18,561 bases of DNA, taken from contig QWPO01000013.1 in NCBI GenBank assembly GCA_003669255.1, forward strand, positions 1-18,561, given 5' to 3'. Below, piece by piece: positions 7,292 to 15,228 of the stretch. The position numbers were made by a program, and so were the translations under genes. Positions within the stretch are counted from its first letter, which is position 1. The number at the start of each line of letters is the position of its first letter. The notes under the pieces were generated by a model. That model was not told where the DNA came from. It worked only from the letters and a program-made list of their open reading frames with translations, and ran no database searches. The DNA is from Planctomycetota bacterium. GTDB taxonomy: Bacteria; Planctomycetota; Planctomycetia; Pirellulales; UBA1268.

Positions 7292-8311
7292 ATGACCGCC
7301 GACCAGCAGGACCACAGCCGCCGCGCGACTCCTCGCATCTGCCACGACCCGGTGTCGGGGCGACCGGTGTTCGTGGCGCCCCAGCGCGGGGGCAAGCCCG
7401 ACGACCGTGCCCTCGCCGCGCGTCTCGGTGACTCGGGCGATCCCCGGGAATGGTGCCCGTTCTGCGCGGGCAACGAGTCGCGAACGCCTCCCGACCTGGC
7501 TCGGGCCCCGGCCGATCCGGCGCTGCCCTGGCGGGCGCGGATCGTGCCCAACACCTTCCCGATCACGGTGCCGGCCGCGCGGCAGACAGAGGGCGAAGAG
7601 CACCGGGAGGCGGTTGGTATCCACGACGTCGTGATCGAATCGCCACGGCATGACCGCTCGATCCTCGATGTCGATCCCGACGCGTGGCGCGACGTTTGGT
7701 CGCTCTGCCGGCAGCGTCTCGCCGTCGCAGCCAGCCTGGATTCGCTCGCCTGGGCGACCGTCTTCAAAAACTCCGGCCCGAAGGCGGGCGCCTCACTCGA
7801 ACACGTCCACAGCCAGATCGTCGGCCTTGATGTCGTGCCGCCCGCGATTGACGCTGAACTGAGCGCCGTGCGTCGAGACGCGACGACCTTCCCGCGGCTG
7901 CTCGAGGCCGCCCGCCGCCGCGGGCGCATCGTCGCTGAGCGGGGCGACGTCGTGGCGCTCGTGCCGCCGGCGCCACGGCAGCCGTATGAGACGTGGATTG
8001 TGGCCACGTGCCCGGAGCCGTACTTCCACACAGCGTCTCCGGCGCGAGTCGCGGCGGTCGCCGAACTGACCCGCGACCTCGTGGGCAGACTGGAGCGGCT
8101 CGCCCCCGGCTGTCACTACAACTGGTGGCTGCATCAGGCGCCGTTTCCGCAGTCGCTGAACGACGACCGGGTCGCCACCTCCTGGCACTGGCACTTTGAG
8201 ATCGTGCCCCGGCTCTCGGAGTTTGCGGGCTTCGAGATCGGCACGGGCTGCCACATCACGACCCGCTCGGCCGAGGAGTCCGCGGAGATGCTCCGCGATG
8301 CGGGGAGCTAG
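7292..8311 (+). CDS. galT: galactose-1-phosphate uridylyltransferase (HIT superfamily)
   Basis: Transfers a nucleotide group between hexose-1-phosphate and UDP-sugar in the Leloir pathway. The 339-residue frame has the GalT layout. It starts with RICHDPVSGRPVFVAPQR, then the zinc pair CPFC (55-58) and RIVPNTFP, ahead of HDVVIESPRHD. The nucleotidylated His motif follows in SLEHVHSQIVG (His171-x-His173-x-Gln175), and the second HIT half ends in SWHWHFEIVPR. I start it at the ATG at 7292; the same frame is open back to 6779, but that is antisense to the peroxiredoxin. Related bacterial enzymes can act on ADP-glucose, so substrate is not fully certain. Its TAG stop shares a CTAG with the stop of convergent bioD. 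Confidence 0.88.
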   Translation: MTADQQDHSRRATPRICHDPVSGRPVFVAPQRGGKPDDRALAARLGDSGDPREWCPFCAGNESRTPPDLARAPADPALPWRARIVPNTFPITVPAARQTEGEEHREAVGIHDVVIESPRHDRSILDVDPDAWRDVWSLCRQRLAVAASLDSLAWATVFKNSGPKAGASLEHVHSQIVGLDVVPPAIDAELSAVRRDATTFPRLLEAARRRGRIVAERGDVVALVPPAPRQPYETWIVATCPEPYFHTASPARVAAVAELTRDLVGRLERLAPGCHYNWWLHQAPFPQSLNDDRVATSWHWHFEIVPRLSEFAGFEIGTGCHITTRSAEESAEMLRDAGS

Positions 8312-9000
8312 CCGGTCGCAAGAGCCAGCCAGTCGATGCCGGGTGGCATCCGCTCGGCGCCGTGGTCGAGGATCGTAACCGGCACGCCCGTGCGGCGGCC
8401 GATCTCGGCGGCAGCCTCGCGGGCAATCGTCCGCGGTGAGACAGGGCCATCATCGTCGCCTGGCGGTGTCGTGTGGGAGAGGACCACGGCGGCCAGGTGA
8501 AGCCCTTCGGAGCGGGCCGCGCGGACGATTCCCAGCGTCCTGCCGATCGCCCCCAGCCTCGCGGCATCGACCACGACCAACGGCAGTGAAAAATCGCGTG
8601 CGAGGTCAATGCCGAGCGTCTCATCGGCCATCGGCGAGAACAGGCCGCCGGCGGCTTCGACCACGACGACATCCCCGGCGGTGAGGCGAGTGACAAAGCC
8701 TGACCGCAGCAGCCGCTCATCAACGTGGCGCCCCTCGGCCCGGGCGCTCGATGGCGGAGCGATGGCCGCCGAAAACGACTGCGGGCAGACGTCCTGCGGA
8801 GTTCCTCGACGCCCCGCGGCGTCCCAAAGCACCCAGGCATCACTCCGCTCGTCGTCCACGGAAGCGAATCCGCTGGCCACTGGCTTGTAGGCGGCGACGA
8901 GGCTGCCGGCCGATCGCAGGGTTCTGAGGATCGCGGCGGCGACGCGCGTCTTTCCGACGTCGGTATCGGTCCCGGCAAGAAACAGGCCAGCGGCGGCCAT
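8308..9000 (-). CDS. bioD: dethiobiotin synthase
   Basis: ATP-dependent carboxylation closing the ureido ring of dethiobiotin, the penultimate step of biotin synthesis. The P-loop reads GTDTDVGKT (residues 10-18), followed by the substrate-binding YKPVASGF and the family's VVVEAAGGLFSPMADE, where the usual VEGAGG has one Gly to Ala change. The LPLVVVDAARLGAIGRTL segment also fits. Length (230) is normal. The start ATG at 9000 faces feoA across 131 bases. No other biotin genes are in view, so this is a stand-alone locus. The stop codon overlaps that of galT on the opposite strand. Confidence 0.94.
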   Translation of the reverse strand: MAAAGLFLAGTDTDVGKTRVAAAILRTLRSAGSLVAAYKPVASGFASVDDERSDAWVLWDAAGRRGTPQDVCPQSFSAAIAPPSSARAEGRHVDERLLRSGFVTRLTAGDVVVVEAAGGLFSPMADETLGIDLARDFSLPLVVVDAARLGAIGRTLGIVRAARSEGLHLAAVVLSHTTPPGDDDGPVSPRTIAREAAAEIGRRTGVPVTILDHGAERMPPGIDWLALATG

Positions 9001-9028
9001 GGTTTTCCGATCTTGATCAAAAGGGCTG

Positions 9029-9057
9029 TTGATTTCGACAGCAGGAGGTTCTAAACT
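9029..9057 (+). promoter_or_regulatory. probable sigma-70-like promoter of the feo operon
   Basis: TTGATT (9029-9034), a 17-base spacer and TAAACT (9052-9057) make a reasonable -35/-10 pair in an AT-rich island between bioD and feoA. Predicted start near 9064, giving a leader of about 68 bases before the feoA ATG at 9132. The AGGAGG inside the spacer has no start codon after it. Confidence 0.5.
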
Positions 9058-9068
9058 ACTCGTAGTAA

Positions 9069-9085
9069 TTGAGACGCAATCTCAA
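9069..9085 (+). promoter_or_regulatory. Fur-like operator dyad upstream of feoA
   Basis: TTGAGA-CGCAA-TCTCAA is a perfect 6-bp inverted repeat with a 5-base centre. Its outer halves match a Fur box of the TTGAGAAT-n-ATTCTCAA kind, though the central bases do not. It sits just downstream of the predicted feo transcription start, where a repressor would block initiation. Flanking GTAG and CTAC extend the symmetry imperfectly. Function as an iron operator is inferred from position. Confidence 0.45.
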
Positions 9086-9131
9086 CTACTGCCCATCTTC
9101 GTAAAAAATGCGGATTTGAGAGGCCTCGTCC

Positions 9132-9365
9132 ATGGTCACGGTTTCGCTCGACGACATTTCGGTTGGCTCGACGGTCCGAGTGCGCGACGTGGCTGGCGGC
9201 GATGCTGTGGCGATTCGGCTGCTGGAAATGGGTGTCACGCCGGGCGTCGAGATCCGCTTGGTGGGGAAGGCGCCATTTGGCGATCCGCTGGAACTCGAAC
9301 TCCGGGGCTACCGGCTGTCGATCCGCCGCCAGGAGGCGGCGCGGGTGGCGATCGGCGACCGCTGA
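9132..9365 (+). CDS. feoA: ferrous iron transport protein A
   Basis: Small cytoplasmic SH3-like protein that assists the FeoB ferrous iron transporter. The 77 residues show the FeoA core: LDDISVGSTVRVRDVAGG, IRLLEMGVTPGVEIRLVGKAPFGDPLELELRGYRLSIRRQEA (the LxxMGxxPGxxI.v...P.GDP pattern) and an end at the typical length. A GAGG at 9120-9123 precedes the ATG at 9132 by eight bases. It is 14 bases ahead of feoB, in the same operon, under the promoter and dyad described just upstream. Confidence 0.95.
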   Translation: MVTVSLDDISVGSTVRVRDVAGGDAVAIRLLEMGVTPGVEIRLVGKAPFGDPLELELRGYRLSIRRQEAARVAIGDR

Positions 9366-9379
9366 ACTTGTAGAAGCCA

Positions 9380-11440
9380 ATGACGCCGGGCCCTCTCACC
9401 GTCGCCCTGCTCGGCAATCCAAACGTCGGCAAGAGTACGTTGTTCACGGCACTGGCGGGCATTCCCACCAGAGTCGGCAACTATCCCGGCGTCACCGTCG
9501 AGGAAAAGCTCGGCCGGTTCACGCACCGCGGGCGGGCCGTCGATCTCGTTGATCTGCCGGGTACCTACAGCCTGGCGCCGCAGAGCCCGGATGAGCGGGT
9601 GGCGGTGGACGTGCTCCACGGTCGCATGCCGGGCGTGCCGCGTCCTGACTGCATTCTTGTCGTGGCCGACGCGACCAACCTGCCGCGGAACATGTTCCTG
9701 GCCACGCAGGCGCTGGAAGTCGGCGTGCCGGTGGTCGTGGCGCTCGCGCTGGCCGACGTCGCCGACCGGAAGGGAATCCGGATCGACGTCGCCGAGCTCT
9801 CGCGACGGCTCGGCTGCCCGGTCGTTCGGGTCGCGCCACCGACCAGCGAAGGCGTGGCTACGATCCGTGACCGGGTGGTGGAGGCGGCCGCCGGCCCTCC
9901 GCCGCGGTCTCTGGAACTGGCAGCACAGGAGGCAGGGACAGCCGCACGCCCGGCCGCTGAGACTGAGGCGATCGCCCGCTACACGGCGATCGAGCGATTG
10001 CTCGACGGCGTGGTCAGCGGGGGCGGGGCGGCGGCGCTCGTGGAAGATCGCATCGACGCCCTGCTCACGCACCGCCTCTGGGGCACCCTGATTTTCGCCG
10101 GGGTGATGCTGGGGATGTTTTCTTCGATCTTCTGGCTCGCTCCGCCGCTGATGGATCTGATCTCGGCGGGAATGGATCGCCTGTCGGCCTTCGTGGCCGG
10201 CGTGCTCCCTGAGGGCGCGATCCGGTCGCTCGTCGTCGACGGCATCCTCGCCGGTGTGTCGGGAACGGTCGTATTCGTGCCGCAGATTGCCTTGCTCTTC
10301 CTGTTCGTCGCGATTTTGGAAGGCTGCGGCTACCTGGCTCGCGCAGCCTATCTCATGGACCGGCTGCTCGTGGGCGTGGGATTGAGCGGCAAGTCGTTCA
10401 TCCCGCTGCTGTCGAGCTTCGCCTGCGCGATCCCCGGCATCATGGCGGCCCGCACGATCGAGAACCGCCGCGACCGCCTGCTGACGATCCTCGTCGCCCC
10501 GCTGATGAGTTGCTCCGCGCGGCTACCGGTCTATCTGCTGCTCTGTGGGGCGTTCGTGCCCGACCGTGCACCAGGGCTGCCCTGGTTGCCGATGAAGGCT
10601 GCGGTCCTCGCCGGCCTCTACGCCCTCGGAGTCGTGGTCGCAGCCGCCGTGGCCTGGGTTCTCTCACGGACCGCGTTTCACGGCCCGCCGCAACCCTTCG
10701 TGATGGAACTCCCCGGCTGGCGGTGGCCGCGGCCGGCCGTCGTGCTCGAGCGGGCCCGTGAGGCTGCCTGGTCGTTCCTGCAGAATGCCGGCACGCTGAT
10801 CGTGGCGCTGAGCATCGTGCTCTGGGCGCTGATGACCTACCCGCAGAACGAGCAGGCGGTCGACGCCGACATGGCCGCCCTGCGGCAGTCGGTCGGTGAG
10901 CGGATCGCCGCGGCAGACGATGACGACCCCGATCGCGTGGAGTTGGTCGCTCAACTGGAGGCGCTCGACACGCCCGAGGGCCTCGCGGCGGCTCGACGGG
11001 GAGCCGCCCAGCGATACAGCGTCCTTGGTCGCGCAGGCAGATTCATGGAGCCAGTCGTCAAGCCGCTGGGCTGGGACTGGCGAATCGGTTGCGCGGCACT
11101 GGCGAGCTTTCCAGCCCGCGAGGTGGTGCTCGGCACGCTCGGCGTGATCTACAACCTCGGAGACATCGATCCCCAGGAGGCCGAGGGAGCCACCTCGCTC
11201 GAGCGGCGACTCAAGGCGGCCCGCTGGGACGGCACGAACCGACCGGTGTTCACGCTACCCGTCGCCCTCTCGATCATGGTGTTCTTTGCCCTGTGTGCGC
11301 AGTGTGCCAGCACGCTGGTGGTGATCGGCCGCGAGACCGGCTCCTGGGTCTGGCCCGTCGTCACGTTCACCTACATGACGGTGCTGGCCTGGCTGGGGGC
11401 GTTTGCGATCTACCGGATCGGCCTGGCGCTCGGCTGGTGA
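9380..11440 (+). CDS. feoB: ferrous iron transport protein B
   Basis: Inner-membrane Fe(II) transporter with an N-terminal GTPase domain. G1 is GNPNVGKS (12-19), the G2 region GNYPGVTVE (33-41) and G3 DLPG (58-61); DATNLPRNMFLATQ also fits. The membrane part (about residue 230 on) contains the conserved pieces LEGCGYLARAAYLMDRLL, GLSGKSFIPLLSSFACAIPGIMAARTIENRRDR and MSCSARLPVYLLL, then a second Gate block FPAREVVLGTLGVIYNLGD. At 686 residues it is somewhat shorter than E. coli FeoB (773). Oddity: the G4 guanine-specificity motif, normally NxxD, reads A-L-A-D (123-126), and the usual G5 TSA is not evident (VAPPTSEG). Follows feoA by 14 bases and precedes a small membrane protein. Confidence 0.95.
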   Translation: MTPGPLTVALLGNPNVGKSTLFTALAGIPTRVGNYPGVTVEEKLGRFTHRGRAVDLVDLPGTYSLAPQSPDERVAVDVLHGRMPGVPRPDCILVVADATNLPRNMFLATQALEVGVPVVVALALADVADRKGIRIDVAELSRRLGCPVVRVAPPTSEGVATIRDRVVEAAAGPPPRSLELAAQEAGTAARPAAETEAIARYTAIERLLDGVVSGGGAAALVEDRIDALLTHRLWGTLIFAGVMLGMFSSIFWLAPPLMDLISAGMDRLSAFVAGVLPEGAIRSLVVDGILAGVSGTVVFVPQIALLFLFVAILEGCGYLARAAYLMDRLLVGVGLSGKSFIPLLSSFACAIPGIMAARTIENRRDRLLTILVAPLMSCSARLPVYLLLCGAFVPDRAPGLPWLPMKAAVLAGLYALGVVVAAAVAWVLSRTAFHGPPQPFVMELPGWRWPRPAVVLERAREAAWSFLQNAGTLIVALSIVLWALMTYPQNEQAVDADMAALRQSVGERIAAADDDDPDRVELVAQLEALDTPEGLAAARRGAAQRYSVLGRAGRFMEPVVKPLGWDWRIGCAALASFPAREVVLGTLGVIYNLGDIDPQEAEGATSLERRLKAARWDGTNRPVFTLPVALSIMVFFALCAQCASTLVVIGRETGSWVWPVVTFTYMTVLAWLGAFAIYRIGLALGW

Positions 11441-11441
11441 G

Positions 11442-11636
11442 ATGCAAGACGCCATCGCCATCGCCGTCGCCATCGCCGCAGGCCTCTGGCTCGTCCGCAC
11501 GCTCTGGCGACAGATGGCCGCGCCATCGTGCGGCAAGGTGGCAAACCCCACTGGCGCCGACGGCTTCGTATCGCTCGGCGATCTGGCTGCGACCACAAAA
11601 AAACCGGGGCGTCCCGCAGAACGCCCCGGCTCATGA
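11442..11636 (+). CDS. small FeoB-associated-type membrane protein
   Basis: Sixty-four codons starting at an ATG one base after the feoB stop, so almost certainly translated with feoB. The N-terminus MQDAIAIAVAIAAGLWLVRTLWRQ is a single membrane helix followed by positive charge, then a short soluble tail with one Cys (PSCGK, about residue 30). Position and layout match the small Cys-containing membrane proteins often found after feoB, though the usual cluster of several Cys is absent. The last ten codons lie inside the hairpin at 11604-11629, so the coding end doubles as the groEL terminator. Without a homology search the family call stays tentative. Confidence 0.55.
   Translation: MQDAIAIAVAIAAGLWLVRTLWRQMAAPSCGKVANPTGADGFVSLGDLAATTKKPGRPAERPGS
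11597..11629 (-). terminator. Rho-independent terminator of groEL, inside the end of the feo-linked small gene
   Basis: CCGGGGCGT and ACGCCCCGG make a 9-bp perfect stem with an 8-base loop, next to seven A's on the plus strand, i.e. a stem followed by seven U's when read on the minus strand. It is therefore oriented for the groES-groEL transcript, 128 bases past the groEL stop. It also meets the convergent feo transcript. Confidence 0.85.
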
Positions 11637-11689
11637 ATCTAGCTCGCATCGCCGGCAGCCCTGCTGCAGCGGCAGTCGCCCGATGCCAC

Positions 11690-11750
11690 GCCGTCCGGAG
11701 GACGGCGGCGGGCGACCCAAGGCTGCCGGGGCCACGATGGCCCGGCAGCC
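11690..11750 (-). other. two GC-rich hairpins after groEL
   Basis: Between the groEL stop and its terminator lie a long hairpin at 11721-11750 (12 base pairs with one bulged G, 5-base loop; arms GGCTGCCGGGGCC and GGCCCGGCAGCC) and a second at 11690-11706 (GCCGTCC-GGA-GGACGGC). Neither is followed by a T run, so they may protect the 3' end or slow polymerase before the terminator. Confidence 0.45.
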
Positions 11751-11756
11751 GTGTCA

Positions 11757-13385
<1,629 letters not shown>

Positions 13386-13401
13386 GGTTCTGATCTCCTC
13401 T

Positions 13402-13434
13402 GGTGAAAGCGGGTCTGGTGAAAGGGGGTGAAAG
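13402..13434 (-). repeat. three CTTTCACC direct repeats in the groES-groEL spacer
   Basis: Read on the minus strand, CTTTCACC occurs three times (plus-strand GGTGAAAG at 13402-13409, 13417-13424 and 13427-13434), just before the groEL Shine-Dalgarno sequence. Function unknown; it may be chance or a protein or RNA contact site in the leader. Confidence 0.6.
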
Positions 13435-13470
13435 TTTGTGGAACGAGCGAGCCGACGCTGCCGGCAGCAA

Positions 13471-13794
13471 TCAGCCGAGGATGGCGAGGATGTCGTCCTC
13501 GCGCATCAGAAGCAGTTCGTCGTCGCCGACCTTGAAGGGCTCGCCGGCATAGCTGGTGAACACGACTCGGTCGCCGGGCTTGACCTGGAGGGCATGCCGA
13601 ACGCCCTTCGAGTCGAGACGACCTTCGCCGACACTGACCACGACACCGCGGGCCGGCTTGTCCTTGGCGGAGTCGGGCAGCAGGATGCCGCCGGAGGTCT
13701 TCTGCTCGCTCTGCTCCCGCTCCACGACCACGCGGTCGCCGAGGGGAATGAGGGTGGACTTCTTCTTGGCGGGCTTCGTGGCAGTCGCGGTCAT
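13471..13794 (-). CDS. groES: co-chaperonin GroES
   Basis: Heptameric lid of the GroEL chamber. After a short basic N-terminus (MTATATKPAKKKSTL) the protein shows IPLGDRVVVEREQSEQKTSGGILLPDSA, which includes the mobile loop contacting GroEL, then ARGVVVSVGEGR, VKPGDRVVFTSYAGEPFKVGDDELLLMREDDILAIL. The ATG at 13794 is preceded by GAGAGAGG about 11 bases upstream; the frame stays open to 13953, but those residues do not look like GroES. Length is 107. The spacer to groEL is 85 bases. I looked for a CIRCE element (TTAGCACTC-N9-GAGTGCTAA) upstream and found none. Confidence 0.96.
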   Translation of the reverse strand: MTATATKPAKKKSTLIPLGDRVVVEREQSEQKTSGGILLPDSAKDKPARGVVVSVGEGRLDSKGVRHALQVKPGDRVVFTSYAGEPFKVGDDELLLMREDDILAILG

Positions 13795-13977
13795 GGCTTG
13801 GAATACCTCTCTCAAGAGTTCGGACGGGACGACGCGGCCCGCGCGGCGACGCGGGGTCGTTGGCCGCTGGTCGATCGGGCGGAGAAACAACTGCCCAATT
13901 CGACCTCCAGCGGACCGTTGATCCTTGGCAAGCAACTGGCGCGCCGGATGCACTCCCGACGAAAGGAGGTCCAGTTT

Positions 13978-14144
13978 CCCAGCAGATTATCGCGTGTCTG
14001 GGCGGGGTTCCACGGTGTGGGCAACCCATCGGAACCGCTGCCAGAATGGCAGCGGGCGGGTGGTTCGCGATCACCGGATTGTCCCACCGGCAGGCCGGTG
14101 CCACCCGCATCCAAGTCGCAGCCCCGGGTCATCCGGCCTCCGGG
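13978..14144. ncRNA. candidate structured RNA or leader element (strand unresolved)
   Basis: Six consecutive helices can be drawn by eye. CCCAG/CTGGG (13978-13982, 13998-14002); GGTTCC/GGAACC (14006-14011, 14031-14036) enclosing TGGG-CAA-CCCA; GCTGCCA-GAA-TGGCAGC (14037-14053); GCGGGTGG/CCACCCGC (14056-14063, 14101-14108) enclosing CACCGG-CAGG-CCGGTG inside 14085-14100; and CCCGG/CCGGG (14123-14127, 14140-14144). The arms abut with almost no free bases, suggesting coaxial stacking. It matches no RNA family I can recall (RNase P, tmRNA, SRP RNA and common riboswitches checked from memory). High GC makes chance helices easy, so this is only a candidate. Confidence 0.35.
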
Positions 14145-14169
14145 TCGTTGCATGGAAAAGCCCTGTCGC

Positions 14170-14194
14170 AACCGCTAGGCTTCGGTTTCCTTTT
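14170..14194 (+). terminator. weak terminator-like hairpin before the STAS gene
   Basis: AACCG (14170-14174) and CGGTT (14183-14187) with an 8-base loop, followed by the pyrimidine tail TTTCCTTTT, 36 bases before the STAS start. It could end a small RNA from the structured region or act as an attenuator. The stem is short. Confidence 0.3.
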
Positions 14195-14229
14195 GCTCGA
14201 GCCCCATCGACCCCACCACCAGGTCGCCC

Positions 14230-14583
14230 ATGCCAACCCACAAGCGGATCGATGTCTCCAAGGTGGGCGACGTCACAGTCGTGAAGTTCGTCGACCGGAA
14301 AATCCTCGACGAGGCTGGCATTCAGGAACTCGGCGCTGAGTTGTTCTCGCTCGTGGAGCACGACAACCGCCGCAGCATCCTCGTCAGTTTTGACAACGTC
14401 GACTTTCTGTCGAGCGCAGCCCTCGGCAAACTGATCACCCTCGACCGCAAGGTGAAGTCCGTCCAGGGCCGGCTGAAGATGTGCAACATTCGGCCTGAGA
14501 TTCTCGAGGTCTTCCAGATCACGAAGCTCAACAAAGTGTTCGATATCCGCGGCGAGGAGGCCGAGGCAATCTCGGCCTTCTGA
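14230..14583 (+). CDS. STAS-domain anti-sigma factor antagonist (RsbV/SpoIIAA-like)
   Basis: Partner-switching regulator: the unphosphorylated form binds the anti-sigma kinase and frees its target sigma factor. The 117 residues form one STAS domain: IDVSKVGDVTVVKFVDRKILDE, ILVSFDNVDFLSSAALGKLITLDRKVKSVQGRLKMCNIRPEILEVFQITKLNKVFDI. The FLSSAALG motif (Ser61, Ser62) is the phosphorylation site region, matching the DSSGLG type. The stop is followed after 53 bases by a SpoIIAB/RsbW-like kinase, so the pair form a partner-switching module. No sigma factor or phosphatase gene follows, so the controlled target is elsewhere. Confidence 0.92.
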   Translation: MPTHKRIDVSKVGDVTVVKFVDRKILDEAGIQELGAELFSLVEHDNRRSILVSFDNVDFLSSAALGKLITLDRKVKSVQGRLKMCNIRPEILEVFQITKLNKVFDIRGEEAEAISAF

Positions 14584-14636
14584 AGTCGCGGCGCGGCCGT
14601 GGATCAGTCTGTCGGTCGGGTGCGAGGGTGGACACC

Positions 14637-15074
14637 ATGTCGGATCAAACTTCACAGGGCTTGTGGCAGCTTTCGATCGACCTCCCGAGTGAGCGAGGGG
14701 CGAACCGTCAGGTTACGGACGAGTTGCTAAACCAGTTGGGTGCCTACGGGTGGCAGCCGGCCGATGTGTTCGCCGTTCATCTGGCTGTTGAGGAGGCGAT
14801 CGTCAACGCGATCGTTCACGGCAACAAACTCGATGCTTCCAAGAAGGTGCACGTCGAGTGCGAGGTATCTGCCGATCGCGTGCGGGTCGCCATTACCGAC
14901 GAAGGGCCGGGATTCGATCCGGCGAGCGTCCCTGACTGCACGGCTGAGGAACGGCTCGAAGCTCCAAGCGGCCGAGGCGTGATGCTGATGCGGTCGTTCA
15001 TGACGAGCATCGAATACAACGCGGCGGGCAACGCCGTCGTGCTGGAGAAAGTCCGGGGTCCGGCCGATTCCTGA
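14637..15074 (+). CDS. serine kinase / anti-sigma factor, RsbW/SpoIIAB-like GHKL ATPase
   Basis: GHKL-fold ATPase expected to phosphorylate the upstream STAS protein and to hold a sigma factor (or other target) inactive. N-box VEEAIVNAIVHGNK (residues 51-64, with Glu52/53, Asn57 and the HGN triad), G1 box TDEGPGFDP (87-95), and G2 box SGRGVMLMRSFM (111-122) are clear. The ATG at 14637 has GAGGG about nine bases upstream; an in-frame GTG at 14628 would add three residues. Length is 145, normal for the family. The gene is followed by a 20-base palindrome and then tRNA-Asn. Confidence 0.9.
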   Translation: MSDQTSQGLWQLSIDLPSERGANRQVTDELLNQLGAYGWQPADVFAVHLAVEEAIVNAIVHGNKLDASKKVHVECEVSADRVRVAITDEGPGFDPASVPDCTAEERLEAPSGRGVMLMRSFMTSIEYNAAGNAVVLEKVRGPADS

Positions 15075-15077
15075 CGC

Positions 15078-15097
15078 CCTGCGGCCGCGGCCGCAGG
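15078..15097. terminator. 20-bp perfect palindrome after the RsbW-like gene
   Basis: CCTGCGGCCGCGGCCGCAGG is self-complementary over all 20 bases and begins three bases after the stop. It can fold into an 8-bp hairpin on either strand, but no T run follows, so termination would be weak or Rho-assisted. Confidence 0.4.
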
Positions 15098-15100
15098 ATA

Positions 15101-15129
15101 TCGATTCCTCCAAAAAAATACGCTACTCT
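15101..15129 (+). promoter_or_regulatory. possible promoter of tRNA-Asn
   Basis: TACTCT (15124-15129) is a plausible -10, 17 bases after TCGATT (15101-15106), a poor -35. The run of seven A's in the spacer and the position 11 bases before the tRNA 5' end support it. Predicted start near 15136. Confidence 0.35.
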
Positions 15130-15140
15130 CGGAACTCCGA

Positions 15141-15212
15141 TCCCCGATAGCTCAACGGTAGAGCGAGCGGCTGTTAACCGCTAGGTTGTAGGTTCGAATC
15201 CTACTCGGGGAG
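15141..15212 (+). tRNA. tRNA-Asn (anticodon GTT)
   Basis: A full cloverleaf of 72 bases can be drawn. The acceptor arms TCCCCGA/TCGGGGA pair over 7 bp. The D arm is GCTC-AACGGTAG-AGC, the anticodon stem AGCGG/CCGCT with loop CTGTTAA (anticodon GTT), and the T arm GTAGG-TTCGAAT-CCTAC. The discriminator base is G. The 3' CCA is not encoded. No copy of its 3' end appears elsewhere in the window, so I see no sign that it served as an attachment site here. Confidence 0.96.
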
Positions 15213-15228
15213 TTACGGCTCTTTTCGC

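Larger units (their letters stand above)
13795..14229. other. 435-bp non-coding gap between groES and the STAS gene
   Basis: This divergent spacer holds no convincing gene. Bases 13795-13977 must carry the groES promoter on the minus strand; I see no CIRCE and no clear -35/-10 pair. Bases 13978-14144 are packed with complementary arms (described separately). A weak terminator-like hairpin at 14170-14187 (AACCG/CGGTT, then TTTCCTTTT on the plus strand) precedes the STAS gene. A strong Shine-Dalgarno-like GAAAGGAGGT at 13961-13970 has no start codon in range. Confidence 0.6.

Noticed and set aside
9043..9048. AGGAGG in the bioD-feoA spacer
   Set aside because: No start codon with an open frame at a workable distance; it lies inside the predicted promoter spacer.
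13795..13977. CIRCE element upstream of groES
   Set aside because: Only an isolated GCACTC at 13950-13955 was found, with no matching GAGTGC arm.
15141..15212. tRNA-Asn as an attachment site of an integrated element
   Set aside because: No second copy of the tRNA 3' end is visible in the window, although an integrase remnant lies nearby; a partner site outside the window cannot be excluded.
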